NCBI GenBank assembly: GCA_045802605.1
Contig: JBJMQS010000070.1
Coordinates: forward strand, 1 to 64,000
DNA: 64,000 nucleotides
From: JBJMQS01 sp045802605
GTDB lineage: Bacteria > Planctomycetota > Planctomycetia > Gemmatales > Gemmataceae
Direction of reading: 5' to 3'
The notes beneath the pieces were generated by a model. The model ran no database searches, had not been told where the DNA came from, and worked only from the letters and a program-made list of their open reading frames with translations. Positions 44,550 to 53,124 of this stretch are shown piece by piece. Both the position numbers and the translations under genes were made by a program. Position 1 is the first letter of the stretch, and every line of letters begins with the position of its first letter.

Positions 44550-46856
44550 ATGCGGATTTTGAAGTCCGGGGCTCTCCGCGATATTTGGTGGTTCTTTTTA
44601 GTCATTCTCGTCGCCAACGCGGGATTCACGGGCTTCAACATTTATTGGGGGGCCCGCAATCAAACTTGGGTGAACCATAGTTTGCAAGTACTAGCACAAG
44701 TCAACGCGGTCCAGGCGACCCTGACAGACGCGGAGACGGCCGTCCGGGGCTATTTTGCCACGTCTGACGAATCCTATTTGCAACCCTTTTCCACCGCGAG
44801 GCCCCGGCTGGATGATCAACTGCACCAGCTACGCGATCTTGTTTCGGACATGCCCTCGCAAACAGAGCTGGTGGATCTGATCACCCGTGATGCCAAGCTC
44901 AAACTGGACAATCTGGATCAGCTCGCCCTCCGATTTCGCGCCAATGGCCGGGCCGCCGTGAATCAAGACATGATGCAGTACGGCAAACAGATGATGGACC
45001 GGGTGCGTGGCCACATTGGCGATTTGATCGCAAAAGAAAATGAGCTGCTCGACGAGCGACGCCGGTCATTGCGCAACGGCGTTATTATCTCCGTTCTTAC
45101 GACCATGCTCGGCAACCTGGCCGCCATTGCGATGCTGGGATTTGTTTTTTATCTCATTCACCGGGAATCGCAAATTCAGCGTCGGGGCGAAGAGAACGTT
45201 CAGGCGGCGCGGGCTCAGACCGTCTCCGCACAACGTGAATCGGCCGATGCGTTAGCGCTCTTAGACACATTCTTTATGAATGCTCCCTTGGGCCTCGCAT
45301 TCTTCGATCGTGACTTGCGCTTCGTTCGCGTGAACCGCTATCTCGCTGAAGCCAATCAGGTGCCAGTGTCTGAGTGTCTTGGAAAGACACTCCCCGAACT
45401 ACTTCCGAACATTGCATCCACGGCGAGCGCCGAGCTGCAGAAGGTGACCGAGACAGGCGCGGCTATCATCGATCGCGTGGTGGCGGAAGACGCTCGAGGG
45501 CGCCTTGGCGAGGCACCCGTCTGGCAATCGAGCTACTATCCCGTGCGAGATGCCGGCGGCACCATCATCGGCATTGGCTTCGTGACGCGCAACATTACTG
45601 AGCGAGTGCGGGATGAACAGCGCCTAAAACAAAGCGAGGAGCGTTTCCGCGTCCTGGCCGAGACGCTGCCGCAAATTGTTTGGGTCACGCGGCCCGACGG
45701 GTTCTTGGAATTTGTCAATCGTCGCTGGTCAGATTACACCGGGATCTCGGTTATCGACAGTTACGGAACGGGCTGGTTCACCTCCCTGCACAAAGACGAT
45801 CGCCCGGGTGCGGAAGGCGCGTGGCGGCAATCGCTGGAATCGGGCGAACCCTACGAGTTCGAATTTCGTTTGCGAAGGGCCGATGGTACGTATCGCTGGT
45901 TTCTTGGCCGCGCAATTCCAATTCGCGACGAAGCCGGGCGGCCGACGAGATGGTTTGGTACCTGCACCGACATTCACGGCCAGAAGCAAGCCAAAGAGGA
46001 ACTCGAGCAGATGGTGCGTGAGCGCACCGGTGAGCTCCAGCAAGTCGTATCGACGCTATACGATGAGGCCCAAGAAAGGGAACGAGCGACCGAAAAGTTG
46101 CGGCTCGCCACCGAGGAGTTGAGCCGCAGTAACCGCGAATTGGAACAGTTCGCCTATGTGGCTTCGCATGATCTTCAGGAACCGCTGCGCAAGATTCAGG
46201 CGTTTGGTGATCGTCTTCAGTCGCGATACAAGGATCGCCTGGACGAACAGGGACAAGACTATCTCCTGCGAATGCTGAATTCGGCCGTCCGCATGCGGCG
46301 GCTCATCAATGATCTCTTGGAGTTTTCTCGCGTCACGACGAAGGGTCATCCGTTCGAAATTGTCGATCTTAATAGTGTGGTCGCCGATGTGTTAATGGAC
46401 CTGGAAGAGCGGATCACAACCACCGGCGCTCAGCTCGATATTGCATCGCTGCCGACCATTTCTGCCGACCTGGTTCAGATGCGGCAACTGTTTCAAAATC
46501 TGCTCGCCAACGCACTGAAATTTCATAAGCCGGGGGTGCCGCCTAGTGTTTCGGTTCGGTATCAACGGGTCGCACATGAGGGCTCGGCCGATGGTCAAGC
46601 GTGGGATCACCGCATTGAGGTGGCCGACAAGGGCATTGGCTTTGACGAGGCATATGCCGGCCGGCTGTTTCAAGTGTTCCAGCGGTTGCATGGTCGCGCC
46701 GAATATGAAGGCACCGGCATTGGCTTAGCCGTCTGCCGGAAGATCGTAGAACGGCACGGCGGCACGATTACTGCAAGAGGTCGCCCCAGCGAAGGTGCGA
46801 CGTTCACTATCACCTTGCCCGTTCGCGAAAGTCATGGTCCCAGGAGTGACCAGTGA
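44550..46856 (+). CDS. Membrane histidine kinase with CHASE3 and two PAS domains
   Basis: A 768-residue sensor kinase. A transmembrane helix near 12-32, an extracytoplasmic CHASE3-type helical domain (about 35-175, with LTDAETAVRGYFATSDESYL) and a second helix near 180-202 lead to two PAS domains (about 235-350 and 365-480) and a coiled coil. The HisKA phosphoacceptor is H540 in ASHDLQEPLRKI, and the ATPase domain has NLLANALKF and the DKGIGFD and GTGIGLAVC boxes. This layout resembles phytochrome-like and Rcp1-linked kinases. GGAG at 7 nt spacing supports ATG 44550. The stop overlaps the next start (GTGA). Confidence 0.93.
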   Translation: MRILKSGALRDIWWFFLVILVANAGFTGFNIYWGARNQTWVNHSLQVLAQVNAVQATLTDAETAVRGYFATSDESYLQPFSTARPRLDDQLHQLRDLVSDMPSQTELVDLITRDAKLKLDNLDQLALRFRANGRAAVNQDMMQYGKQMMDRVRGHIGDLIAKENELLDERRRSLRNGVIISVLTTMLGNLAAIAMLGFVFYLIHRESQIQRRGEENVQAARAQTVSAQRESADALALLDTFFMNAPLGLAFFDRDLRFVRVNRYLAEANQVPVSECLGKTLPELLPNIASTASAELQKVTETGAAIIDRVVAEDARGRLGEAPVWQSSYYPVRDAGGTIIGIGFVTRNITERVRDEQRLKQSEERFRVLAETLPQIVWVTRPDGFLEFVNRRWSDYTGISVIDSYGTGWFTSLHKDDRPGAEGAWRQSLESGEPYEFEFRLRRADGTYRWFLGRAIPIRDEAGRPTRWFGTCTDIHGQKQAKEELEQMVRERTGELQQVVSTLYDEAQERERATEKLRLATEELSRSNRELEQFAYVASHDLQEPLRKIQAFGDRLQSRYKDRLDEQGQDYLLRMLNSAVRMRRLINDLLEFSRVTTKGHPFEIVDLNSVVADVLMDLEERITTTGAQLDIASLPTISADLVQMRQLFQNLLANALKFHKPGVPPSVSVRYQRVAHEGSADGQAWDHRIEVADKGIGFDEAYAGRLFQVFQRLHGRAEYEGTGIGLAVCRKIVERHGGTITARGRPSEGATFTITLPVRESHGPRSDQ

Positions 46857-47305
46857 AACCTGTAACAATCTTGATGGCCGATGACGATCCGGACGATCGT
46901 CAATTAACCAAAGAAGCGTTTGAAGAGGCGAAGCTCGCCAATGACCTTCGCTTTGTCGAGGACGGCGTTGAACTCCTCGATTATCTCAATCGTCGGGGCA
47001 AGTACTCCGCGCCGGGTTCCGCGCCCCGGCCGGGCTTGCTACTGCTCGACCTGAATATGCCTCGGAAGGATGGCCGCGAGGCTTTGCAGGAGATCAAGGC
47101 GGACCCGAAATTCCGCTCGCTGCGCGTGGTTATCATGACCACATCGAAAGCCGAAGAGGATATCATCCGCACGTACAATCTCTCGGCGAGTTCGTACATC
47201 ACGAAGCCCGTGACGTTTGACGCCCTGGTCGATGTGATACGCACGCTCGGTAAATACTGGCTCGAAATCGTGGAGTTGCCGGTCGATGTCGACAACGGCG
47301 AGTGA
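46853..47305 (+). CDS. Single-domain response regulator, Rcp1-like
   Basis: A 150-residue CheY-type receiver without output domain, of the Rcp1-like group usually encoded next to PAS histidine kinases. Conserved residues are the acidic ADDDPDDR start, phosphoacceptor Asp in LLLLDLNMPRKDG near 67, the T of VVIMTTSK and K of SYITKPV. The GTG start overlaps the kinase stop and is preceded by AGGAG. It probably relays phosphate from the upstream kinase to the following receiver-kinase or another partner. Confidence 0.93.
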   Translation: MKPVTILMADDDPDDRQLTKEAFEEAKLANDLRFVEDGVELLDYLNRRGKYSAPGSAPRPGLLLLDLNMPRKDGREALQEIKADPKFRSLRVVIMTTSKAEEDIIRTYNLSASSYITKPVTFDALVDVIRTLGKYWLEIVELPVDVDNGE

Positions 47306-48497
47306 TCAGAAAATCCGGGTCTTGCTCATCGACGATGATCAAGATGATTACTTGCTGACGCGCGAGCTGTTGGCGGAGGTACCCGGCCGCCCGATGGATG
47401 TCGATTGGGTGAAGGATTATGAGTCCGGCTTGAAGGGCTGCTGCGAAGGGACATACGACGTCGCACTGCTGGATTACAAGCTCGGGCCGCGGACCGGTTT
47501 GGATCTATTGCGCGAAGCCCGGTCGCGTGGCAGCGACGTTCCGATCATTCTGCTCACGGGCCTCACCGATCCGGAAATAGACCTGGCCGCGATGCAGTCA
47601 GGTGCCGTGGACTTCTTGGAAAAGGCTCGACTCGACGCCACGATTCTTAGCCGCGCAATTCGTTACGCCCTCCAACAGAAGCAAGTTGAAGTGGAGCTCG
47701 AGCGCCGAGTGCGCGAACGCACGGAAGAATTGGATCGGGCCAACGAGACCTTGCGCACTTTTGATCGGCGCAAAGATGAGTTCATTGCCACACTGGCCCA
47801 CGAATTGCGCAACCCACTGGTGCCGATCCGGAATGCCCTGGAAATCATGCGGCTCGGGAAGGACGCGGCCGGGGTCGTCGCATCGTCGCGAAGTATTATT
47901 GAGCGCCAAGTCAGCCACCTGGTGCGCTTGATCGATGACCTTCTTGATGTATCCCGATTAACGCGGAATAAGCTACACCTCACGTCCGAGCGTTTGGTCC
48001 TGGGCGACGTTCTCGATGCGGCTGTCGAGCAGAGCCGGCCCTTATTGGATAAAGCCAGCCAAACTCTCACGGTTGATATTCCTCCTGAGCCCATTCCGAT
48101 CACTGGCGACCGCGTTCGACTCGCTCAGGTATTCGCCAACTTACTTAATAACTCGGCGCGCTATTCGGAGCCGGGCGGACAAGTGACGCTGGCTGTAGCA
48201 CGAGAAAATGACAAGGTCTCCGTCCGTGTGTGCGATACTGGCATCGGCATCGCTTCGGATATGTTGGCCAAGCTTTTCGAGCCATTCGCGCAGGCAGAAC
48301 GGCCGCACCACCGATCTCCCGGCGGCCTGGGCATCGGCTTATCGCTGGTGCGGCAGCTCGTCGAATTGCACGGGGGCACGGTTTCTGCGCAAAGCGAGGG
48401 GGTCGGCCGAGGAGCAGAGTTTGTTGTCGTATTGCCCTGTACCGCAGAGGGAGCCTCCCAGCCAGAAATCCAAACTCCGGATCGCCCACCAGGTTAA
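47286..48497 (+). CDS. Soluble receiver-histidine kinase
   Basis: A 403-residue cytoplasmic protein with an N-terminal receiver domain (phosphoacceptor in VALLDYKLGPRTG near 62), a linking coiled coil, a HisKA domain with the acceptor histidine in ATLAHELRNPLVPI near 173, and an HATPase domain with NLLNNSARYS, DTGIGIA and GLGIGLSLV. There is no membrane anchor. The gene overlaps the single-domain regulator by 20 bp, so the three form one translational unit. The receiver may gate the kinase, giving a multi-step relay. Confidence 0.93.
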   Translation: MSTTASDQKIRVLLIDDDQDDYLLTRELLAEVPGRPMDVDWVKDYESGLKGCCEGTYDVALLDYKLGPRTGLDLLREARSRGSDVPIILLTGLTDPEIDLAAMQSGAVDFLEKARLDATILSRAIRYALQQKQVEVELERRVRERTEELDRANETLRTFDRRKDEFIATLAHELRNPLVPIRNALEIMRLGKDAAGVVASSRSIIERQVSHLVRLIDDLLDVSRLTRNKLHLTSERLVLGDVLDAAVEQSRPLLDKASQTLTVDIPPEPIPITGDRVRLAQVFANLLNNSARYSEPGGQVTLAVARENDKVSVRVCDTGIGIASDMLAKLFEPFAQAERPHHRSPGGLGIGLSLVRQLVELHGGTVSAQSEGVGRGAEFVVVLPCTAEGASQPEIQTPDRPPG

Positions 48498-48509
48498 GGA
48501 GATGCTGCC

Positions 48510-48782
48510 GTGATGAATTTCTTTGGCTGGGTGTTCGCGGGGTTATTCGTCGGGGCCATCGCTCGCCTCTTAATGCCTGGCCGGCAGCCCATTGGCTGCT
48601 TGGCGACAATTCTCTGCGGTATCGTGGGTGCGCTGATTGGAAGTGGAGTTAGCTGGGCGATCTGGGGCGCGCCAGACGAGCCATTTGTGATCGGGACGTG
48701 GCCCGGATATCTGTTATCAATCGTCGGAGCATTGCTTGTTCTTTGGCTCGCGGGTGCAACCGCTCCACGTCGCCGCTGGTGA
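48510..48782 (+). CDS. GlsB/YeaQ/YmgE family membrane protein
   Basis: A 90-residue membrane protein with three hydrophobic segments and the family features FVGAIARLLMPGRQPIGCLATILCGIVGALIG. Members of this family are stress-induced inner-membrane proteins. GTG 48510 has AAGGAG 8 nt upstream; the adjacent ATG 48513 is a close alternative. It follows the kinase gene by 12 bp and may be co-transcribed with it. Confidence 0.88.
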   Translation: MMNFFGWVFAGLFVGAIARLLMPGRQPIGCLATILCGIVGALIGSGVSWAIWGAPDEPFVIGTWPGYLLSIVGALLVLWLAGATAPRRRW

Positions 48783-48811
48783 TACCACATCGGCCTTCAT
48801 TGAGTCGCTAA

Positions 48812-50605
48812 ATGCCATCCGGATTCCTCATCGCGCTGGCCGTTGTATTGGTCGCGATGACAATCGTTGCAATCTGGCTTCGCCCACGTTGGCCGGTTTG
48901 GTTCGCGACGTTCCGTGGAGCTCGATTCGCGAAATCTCATCGCCACCGTGAAGCATTGGCGCAATTACGCCGTGCCGTGCGACTCGACCCAGGCAATCAA
49001 CGCGCTAGCGCCTTGCTGTGGGAAGTGCACAAAGACTTGGATTCCGCCAAACTCGCTTCCGACCCAGGCCTCGCTGATGTCATCGATCCGAATCTGTGTC
49101 TGCACCGTGCGGCGCAGTTGCTGAGCGAGCCCCCGTCGGCGAACCGATTGGCCGAAGCAGTTCACCTGCTCAACTTGGTCGAGAGCCGTGAACCAGCTTT
49201 GCTTCCTGCTATCACCTATTGGCGGGCCGTCGCCGCGATGCACGAAAGAGATACTCAAGCGGCGGCCCGGCATCTTAGCGCGCTGCTCGATCCTTCTGCT
49301 TGGAAGCCGGACGACCTGAATCGTCGTGCCATTCTTTACTCGGCCTGGCAATTGGCTTTGACTCAGAAGGAACTCGAACACTTAGTCGGCCAGCCTCAAT
49401 TGGCGCTGCCCGGGCGCCGGCTGGAAGCAATCAGTGCCGTCGAAATTGTCCTCGCAGACACACCGCAAGACACAGCCGCTTGGGGCATGAAACGTACGCT
49501 GTACGCTCATCTCACTGAGCTTGATCTCGCGGTGGGCCAGATCGAGAAAATCGACAGTCCTTATGTTGAGCAGCTTGGTCTAGCTCTCGCCAATGACCCG
49601 CAACACGTTGGGCGGGGAGCAGAGTTTCTGGCCATCGCCGCCCGAGACATGCCAGCCGAAGCGCCGCGATTGTTCTTGCAGGCTGCCGAAGCGCTGCAAA
49701 AGCATGGAGATTCTCTACACGCGGCCACAATGCTGGAGAGAGGGCACTTAGCTGGCCAAACGATCGGAGTGGCAGCACTCTCCGAGTCCGGCCGGGAAGC
49801 ATTTTTTGCGATCGTCAAACATTTGGGTGACGCCGCGTTCCAACGCACAGATCTGGCAAAGGCGACGGAACATTACCAGAAATTATCGGAGTATGACCGC
49901 AGCGGAATTGAAACCTTGCGCACACTGGCTGAGCTGCATGAGCGCCGCGGGGATGCCCTCGGCGCATTTCAAGCCACTGCGCGGGCCCTGGTGTATAACG
50001 CCAAAGATGCCGACCTCTTAGCGCGACGTGATCGCTATCTGTATTCCATCGAACCGAAGCAATGGCGCGACGCACCGGAGCCATTGCGGCAAGCCGTGGA
50101 TCTGGACTATTGCATTGCCACGGCTCGTCGAATCGTTGATATGCGCGATGCGGACGCTCCGCTTTTGGATTGGGCCAAGCATTTGCTGGATGTTGTCATC
50201 ACGCTCCGGCCAGGTGATATTCCGGCTCGTGTGCTCTCGGCCCGCATGGGGCTTCGCCTCGGCGATCGTGAGCGGGTGTTGCAAATGCTGGAAGATGTTC
50301 GCCACGACAAACCTCCGCGCTTTGCGAGTTCGGCCGACGAAGATGCCTGGCAGCAGGCGAACAAGTTGCTCGGCGATCTTTATCTCAACGAGTACGACCG
50401 TCCCGACCTCGCAGTGCAATGCTTCACCGACTACCGATCGAGTTCTCGCAGCGGCGCGGACACTTTGTACAAACTCGGCCTGGCCCACGAAAGGCTCGAC
50501 CAACGAGCCAAGGCGGCCCAGTTTTTCGAGATGGTGGCCGGCTACGAAGAGCATCCGTTGAATCCGGAGGCCCGCGCCGGGCTGCGCCGGGTGAGAGAAT
50601 CGTAG
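48812..50605 (+). CDS. Membrane-anchored TPR-like protein
   Basis: A 597-residue protein with an N-terminal transmembrane helix (about 5-23) followed by an all-helical body of TPR-like repeats. Recognisable units include HREALAQLRRAVRLDPGNQRA near 50 and LAKATEHYQKLSEYDRSGIETLRTLAELHERRGDALGAFQATARALVY (in two parts) near 355-395, and a C-terminal QRAKAAQFFEMVAGYEEHPLN. No enzymatic motif was seen. It lies 29 bp after the GlsB-like gene and 18 bp before the sigma factor gene, so the three may share a transcript. Confidence 0.75.
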   Translation: MPSGFLIALAVVLVAMTIVAIWLRPRWPVWFATFRGARFAKSHRHREALAQLRRAVRLDPGNQRASALLWEVHKDLDSAKLASDPGLADVIDPNLCLHRAAQLLSEPPSANRLAEAVHLLNLVESREPALLPAITYWRAVAAMHERDTQAAARHLSALLDPSAWKPDDLNRRAILYSAWQLALTQKELEHLVGQPQLALPGRRLEAISAVEIVLADTPQDTAAWGMKRTLYAHLTELDLAVGQIEKIDSPYVEQLGLALANDPQHVGRGAEFLAIAARDMPAEAPRLFLQAAEALQKHGDSLHAATMLERGHLAGQTIGVAALSESGREAFFAIVKHLGDAAFQRTDLAKATEHYQKLSEYDRSGIETLRTLAELHERRGDALGAFQATARALVYNAKDADLLARRDRYLYSIEPKQWRDAPEPLRQAVDLDYCIATARRIVDMRDADAPLLDWAKHLLDVVITLRPGDIPARVLSARMGLRLGDRERVLQMLEDVRHDKPPRFASSADEDAWQQANKLLGDLYLNEYDRPDLAVQCFTDYRSSSRSGADTLYKLGLAHERLDQRAKAAQFFEMVAGYEEHPLNPEARAGLRRVRES

Positions 50606-50623
50606 GGCCTTTCTGCTATCCTA

Positions 50624-51271
50624 ATGTCCATGGCGTCCGACAGTGATCGATTGCTGATCGCCCAGATTCGCCAAGGCGATCCCAAAGCCTGGCAACTGCT
50701 GATCGACCGTTATGAAGGTCGCTTGCTGGCATTTGCTATCCGCCGGCTTCGCGACCGCGCAGCCAGCGAGGATGTGGTGCAGGAAACCTTCATCGGTTTT
50801 CTGAATAGCCTTCCGAATTTTGACGATCGCCGCGAGCTGCAAACGTACCTCTTCACAATCGCATCGCATAAAGTCACCGACCAGCTTCGCCGGTTAGGCC
50901 GCAAGCCGTGGCAGAGCGGAAGCGAAGACGGCATTGAGATTCTCGACAACCAGCGCGACAGCGGCCAGCGAGCTGCGAGTAGCTTGGCTCGCAGCGGCGA
51001 ACGCAAGGATTTGGAAAACGACGCCGTCTCTCGATGTCTGGGTCAAATGCTCCGCGACTGGCAGCAAAAGGGTGACTTCTTACGCATAGAAGTTTTGGAA
51101 CTGTTATTTGTCAAAGGCTGGGCCAATTGCGACGTCGCGATCAAACTGGGAATCACCGAACAGCAGGTCGCCAATTACCGCTTCGCCGCAATGCGCAAGC
51201 TGAGTGATGCCATTCGCGACGCCGGCTTATCGCCGGATGTTTTTCCGGAATTGCTGGAAGAAAAAACCTAA
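50624..51271 (+). CDS. ECF-like sigma-70 family sigma factor
   Basis: A 215-residue two-domain sigma factor. Region 2 (about 25-95) has the DRAASEDVVQETFIGFLN core and the TYLFTIASHKVTDQLRR -10-recognition helix. Region 4 (about 155-205) has the LGITEQQVANYRFAAMRKL helix-turn-helix. The linker of about 55 residues is long. No anti-sigma factor gene is adjacent; the upstream TPR membrane protein is the only nearby candidate partner. ATG 50630 (MASDSD) is an alternative start. Confidence 0.88.
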   Translation: MSMASDSDRLLIAQIRQGDPKAWQLLIDRYEGRLLAFAIRRLRDRAASEDVVQETFIGFLNSLPNFDDRRELQTYLFTIASHKVTDQLRRLGRKPWQSGSEDGIEILDNQRDSGQRAASSLARSGERKDLENDAVSRCLGQMLRDWQQKGDFLRIEVLELLFVKGWANCDVAIKLGITEQQVANYRFAAMRKLSDAIRDAGLSPDVFPELLEEKT

Positions 51272-51291
51272 GCCTGTCTTGATAATGTAGC

Positions 51292-51309
51292 CGCGGGCTT
51301 CAGCCCGCG
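51292..51309. terminator. Stem-loop after the sigma factor gene
   Basis: CGCGGGCT and AGCCCGCG form an 8-bp GC stem with a minimal loop, 20 bases after the stop codon. There is no T-run, so it may be a repeat-family hairpin rather than a true terminator. Confidence 0.4.
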
Positions 51310-51380
51310 CGTCCTGTCTTTGGGTTGGTCCCGACCAGGTCTTCGAGCAAATTGTCCCAAGGCGTTTGCGGTTTCCTGGT

Positions 51381-51629
51381 TTTCGCCCCGGAGGGGCGCA
51401 GGGTTGTAGCCACGGGTGAAGCGCGTCCGCCGTCAGGCGGGCAAGCGCAACCCGTGGTTTTTGGATAGAAGAATGATGCCGCCCCGGAGGGGCGGAGGAA
51501 CCTATCTGCGCTCCTCCGCCCCTGCCGGGGCGGAAACAAACGCGCACGCATACCACGGGCTGTGCTTCCCCACCTAACGGTGGGCTCGCTCCACCCGTGG
51601 CTACATTCCTGCGCCCCTCCGGGGCGAAA
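51381..51629. repeat. 249-bp near-palindromic repeat element
   Basis: The arms 51381-51458 and 51552-51629 are each 78 bases and match as inverted copies at 67 of 78 positions by hand alignment. The outer 22 bases are identical. Each arm also folds alone: CCGCC-GTCA-GGCGG at 51427-51440 and CCACC-TAAC-GGTGG at 51570-51583. The central spacer has its own inverted GGGGCGG-type boxes. One stem position changes from G-C to A-T between arms, preserving pairing. No open frame of interest is contained. Confidence 0.88.
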
Positions 51630-51686
51630 CCGAGTTGGCAAACCGTTGATGCAATTTGTTTTTCAACCCGCGTCAGGGAAGGGGCC

Positions 51687-53114
51687 TTATCTCTTCAACA
51701 ACGCACTAACAATCAAAATCGCTCCCGTTAAAAATCCCGCGGCAATGGCGGCCATGAACAAAAGCGTGCTATGCCAGCGCGCTGGGCGGATGACGGGATC
51801 ACTTCCCGCCCGTTGGGCGGCGTCGAGCGTGCTGGCGATCTCCGCTAAAGAGAGTGTGCCGCTCATGGCTCCGCCGGCAGAGCTACCAACTTCGGGCTCG
51901 CCTTCCTCCGGCACAACCAAATCGTCGCCGGTGGTGCGGCGGTCGTCAATCCAGTTCACTGGGCGGACTTCGGCGAACTCCGCGAGCGTGTCGGCCAAAT
52001 CGAACGGAGTTTGGAACCGATCCTGTGGCCGCTTCGCCAAGAGTTTGCGCACCGCCGCGGCGACTCCCGGCGGCACGGAAGGACGGTGAAACTCAATCGG
52101 GACAGGTTCTTCGCTGGCGTGGCGATGGAGCTTCTCCATGGCTGTGCCGCCAGGGAAGGGTGGCTGGCCCGTCAACAGGTAGTAAAACGTGCAGCCTAAG
52201 CTGTAGAGGTCCGAGCGGATATCCACGCTGCGGATATCGGTCGCCTGCTCTGGCGACAGATAATCGGGAGTGCCCAAGACCACGTGGCGGTCTGGCTCCA
52301 GCGTGTCGTCATTGCCCAGTGCCGTGGGCAAGAGCGCCAGGCCGAAGTCAACGATCTTCAACACCACGGGTAAGTTCCCATCGGCGGTGGACCAATCGGA
52401 TTCCGGCTTCGTGCTGATCGGAAATTGCTGATAACCGATCAGCAAATTGGACGGCTTAATATCGCGGTGAACCATGCCCCGCTCGTGGGCATGCTGGAGG
52501 CCGACCGCGGCTTGGCGGATCAACTCGCAGGCTTGCCCAATCGGCAACGGTGCGCCGGATTTCACCAAGTGCGAAAGACTCGGACCCGCCACGTACTCCA
52601 ATACCAGGAACGCCCGGCCATTGACTTCGTTGGCGTCGAATGCGGTGGCGATGTTGGGATGCACGAGCCGGGCCGCGGCTCGCACTTCGCGGCGAAATAG
52701 TTCGCGGGCTCGCTCCGTGCGGGTGACGTCCGAGTTCAGAACTTTGAGTGCCACCAGCCGAGCCATCGTCATGTGCTCGGCTTTGTAGACCTTGCCCATC
52801 CCGCCGCGGCCGAGCATGTCCAAGATGCGGTATTGGCCGAGGAAAAACCCACCCGTTCGGCCGGCGAGCAATTGTTGCGCTTGGAAGCGTGTCAACAAGC
52901 CGCGTTTGATGAGAAAACGCGCCAGAGCCTTCGCGCGCTCTCCGGTGGGAGCATCGACTAGCGCCGATTGCAATTGGTCCGGCGCGACGAGGCCGCTTTC
53001 GCGCAAAAGCGTGAGGAAGGTCGTCGGCGTCAGCTCGGCCGGCTTGCCCACAGGAGCCTTTTGGGACCCAATGTCCCTAGACTGATAAGAAGTTAATGCA
53101 GGGATACTCTTCAT
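51687..53114 (-). CDS. Hanks-type serine/threonine protein kinase
   Basis: A 475-residue transmembrane kinase of the large planctomycete family. Residues 20-65 form a helical helper region common in that group (FLTLLRESGLVAPDQLQSAL, LLTRFQAQQLL). The kinase domain (about 70-345) has the glycine loop LGRGGMGKVY, VALKVL lysine near 123, HRDIKPSN near 215, DFGLA near 256 and a GTPDYLSPEQ activation segment. A Pro/Glu linker and one C-terminal transmembrane helix (about 450-472) follow. ATG 53114 has no Shine-Dalgarno; a GTG near 53056 preceded by AAAAGG is an alternative. It diverges from the next gene with only 10 bp between start codons. Confidence 0.93.
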   Translation of the reverse strand: MKSIPALTSYQSRDIGSQKAPVGKPAELTPTTFLTLLRESGLVAPDQLQSALVDAPTGERAKALARFLIKRGLLTRFQAQQLLAGRTGGFFLGQYRILDMLGRGGMGKVYKAEHMTMARLVALKVLNSDVTRTERARELFRREVRAAARLVHPNIATAFDANEVNGRAFLVLEYVAGPSLSHLVKSGAPLPIGQACELIRQAAVGLQHAHERGMVHRDIKPSNLLIGYQQFPISTKPESDWSTADGNLPVVLKIVDFGLALLPTALGNDDTLEPDRHVVLGTPDYLSPEQATDIRSVDIRSDLYSLGCTFYYLLTGQPPFPGGTAMEKLHRHASEEPVPIEFHRPSVPPGVAAAVRKLLAKRPQDRFQTPFDLADTLAEFAEVRPVNWIDDRRTTGDDLVVPEEGEPEVGSSAGGAMSGTLSLAEIASTLDAAQRAGSDPVIRPARWHSTLLFMAAIAAGFLTGAILIVSALLKR

Positions 53115-53124
53115 AGTTAGACGA

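Larger units (their letters stand above)
51272..51686. other. Repeat-rich intergenic region
   Basis: The 415 bases between the sigma factor and the convergent kinase gene hold no supported gene. They contain a short hairpin at 51292-51309 and the 249-bp near-palindromic element at 51381-51629, listed separately. Minus-strand frames across it are translations of the repeat. Confidence 0.7.

Noticed and set aside
51227..51641. Minus-strand frames across the palindromic element
   Set aside because: They translate the repeat itself; both arms would encode the same low-complexity Arg/Pro text.
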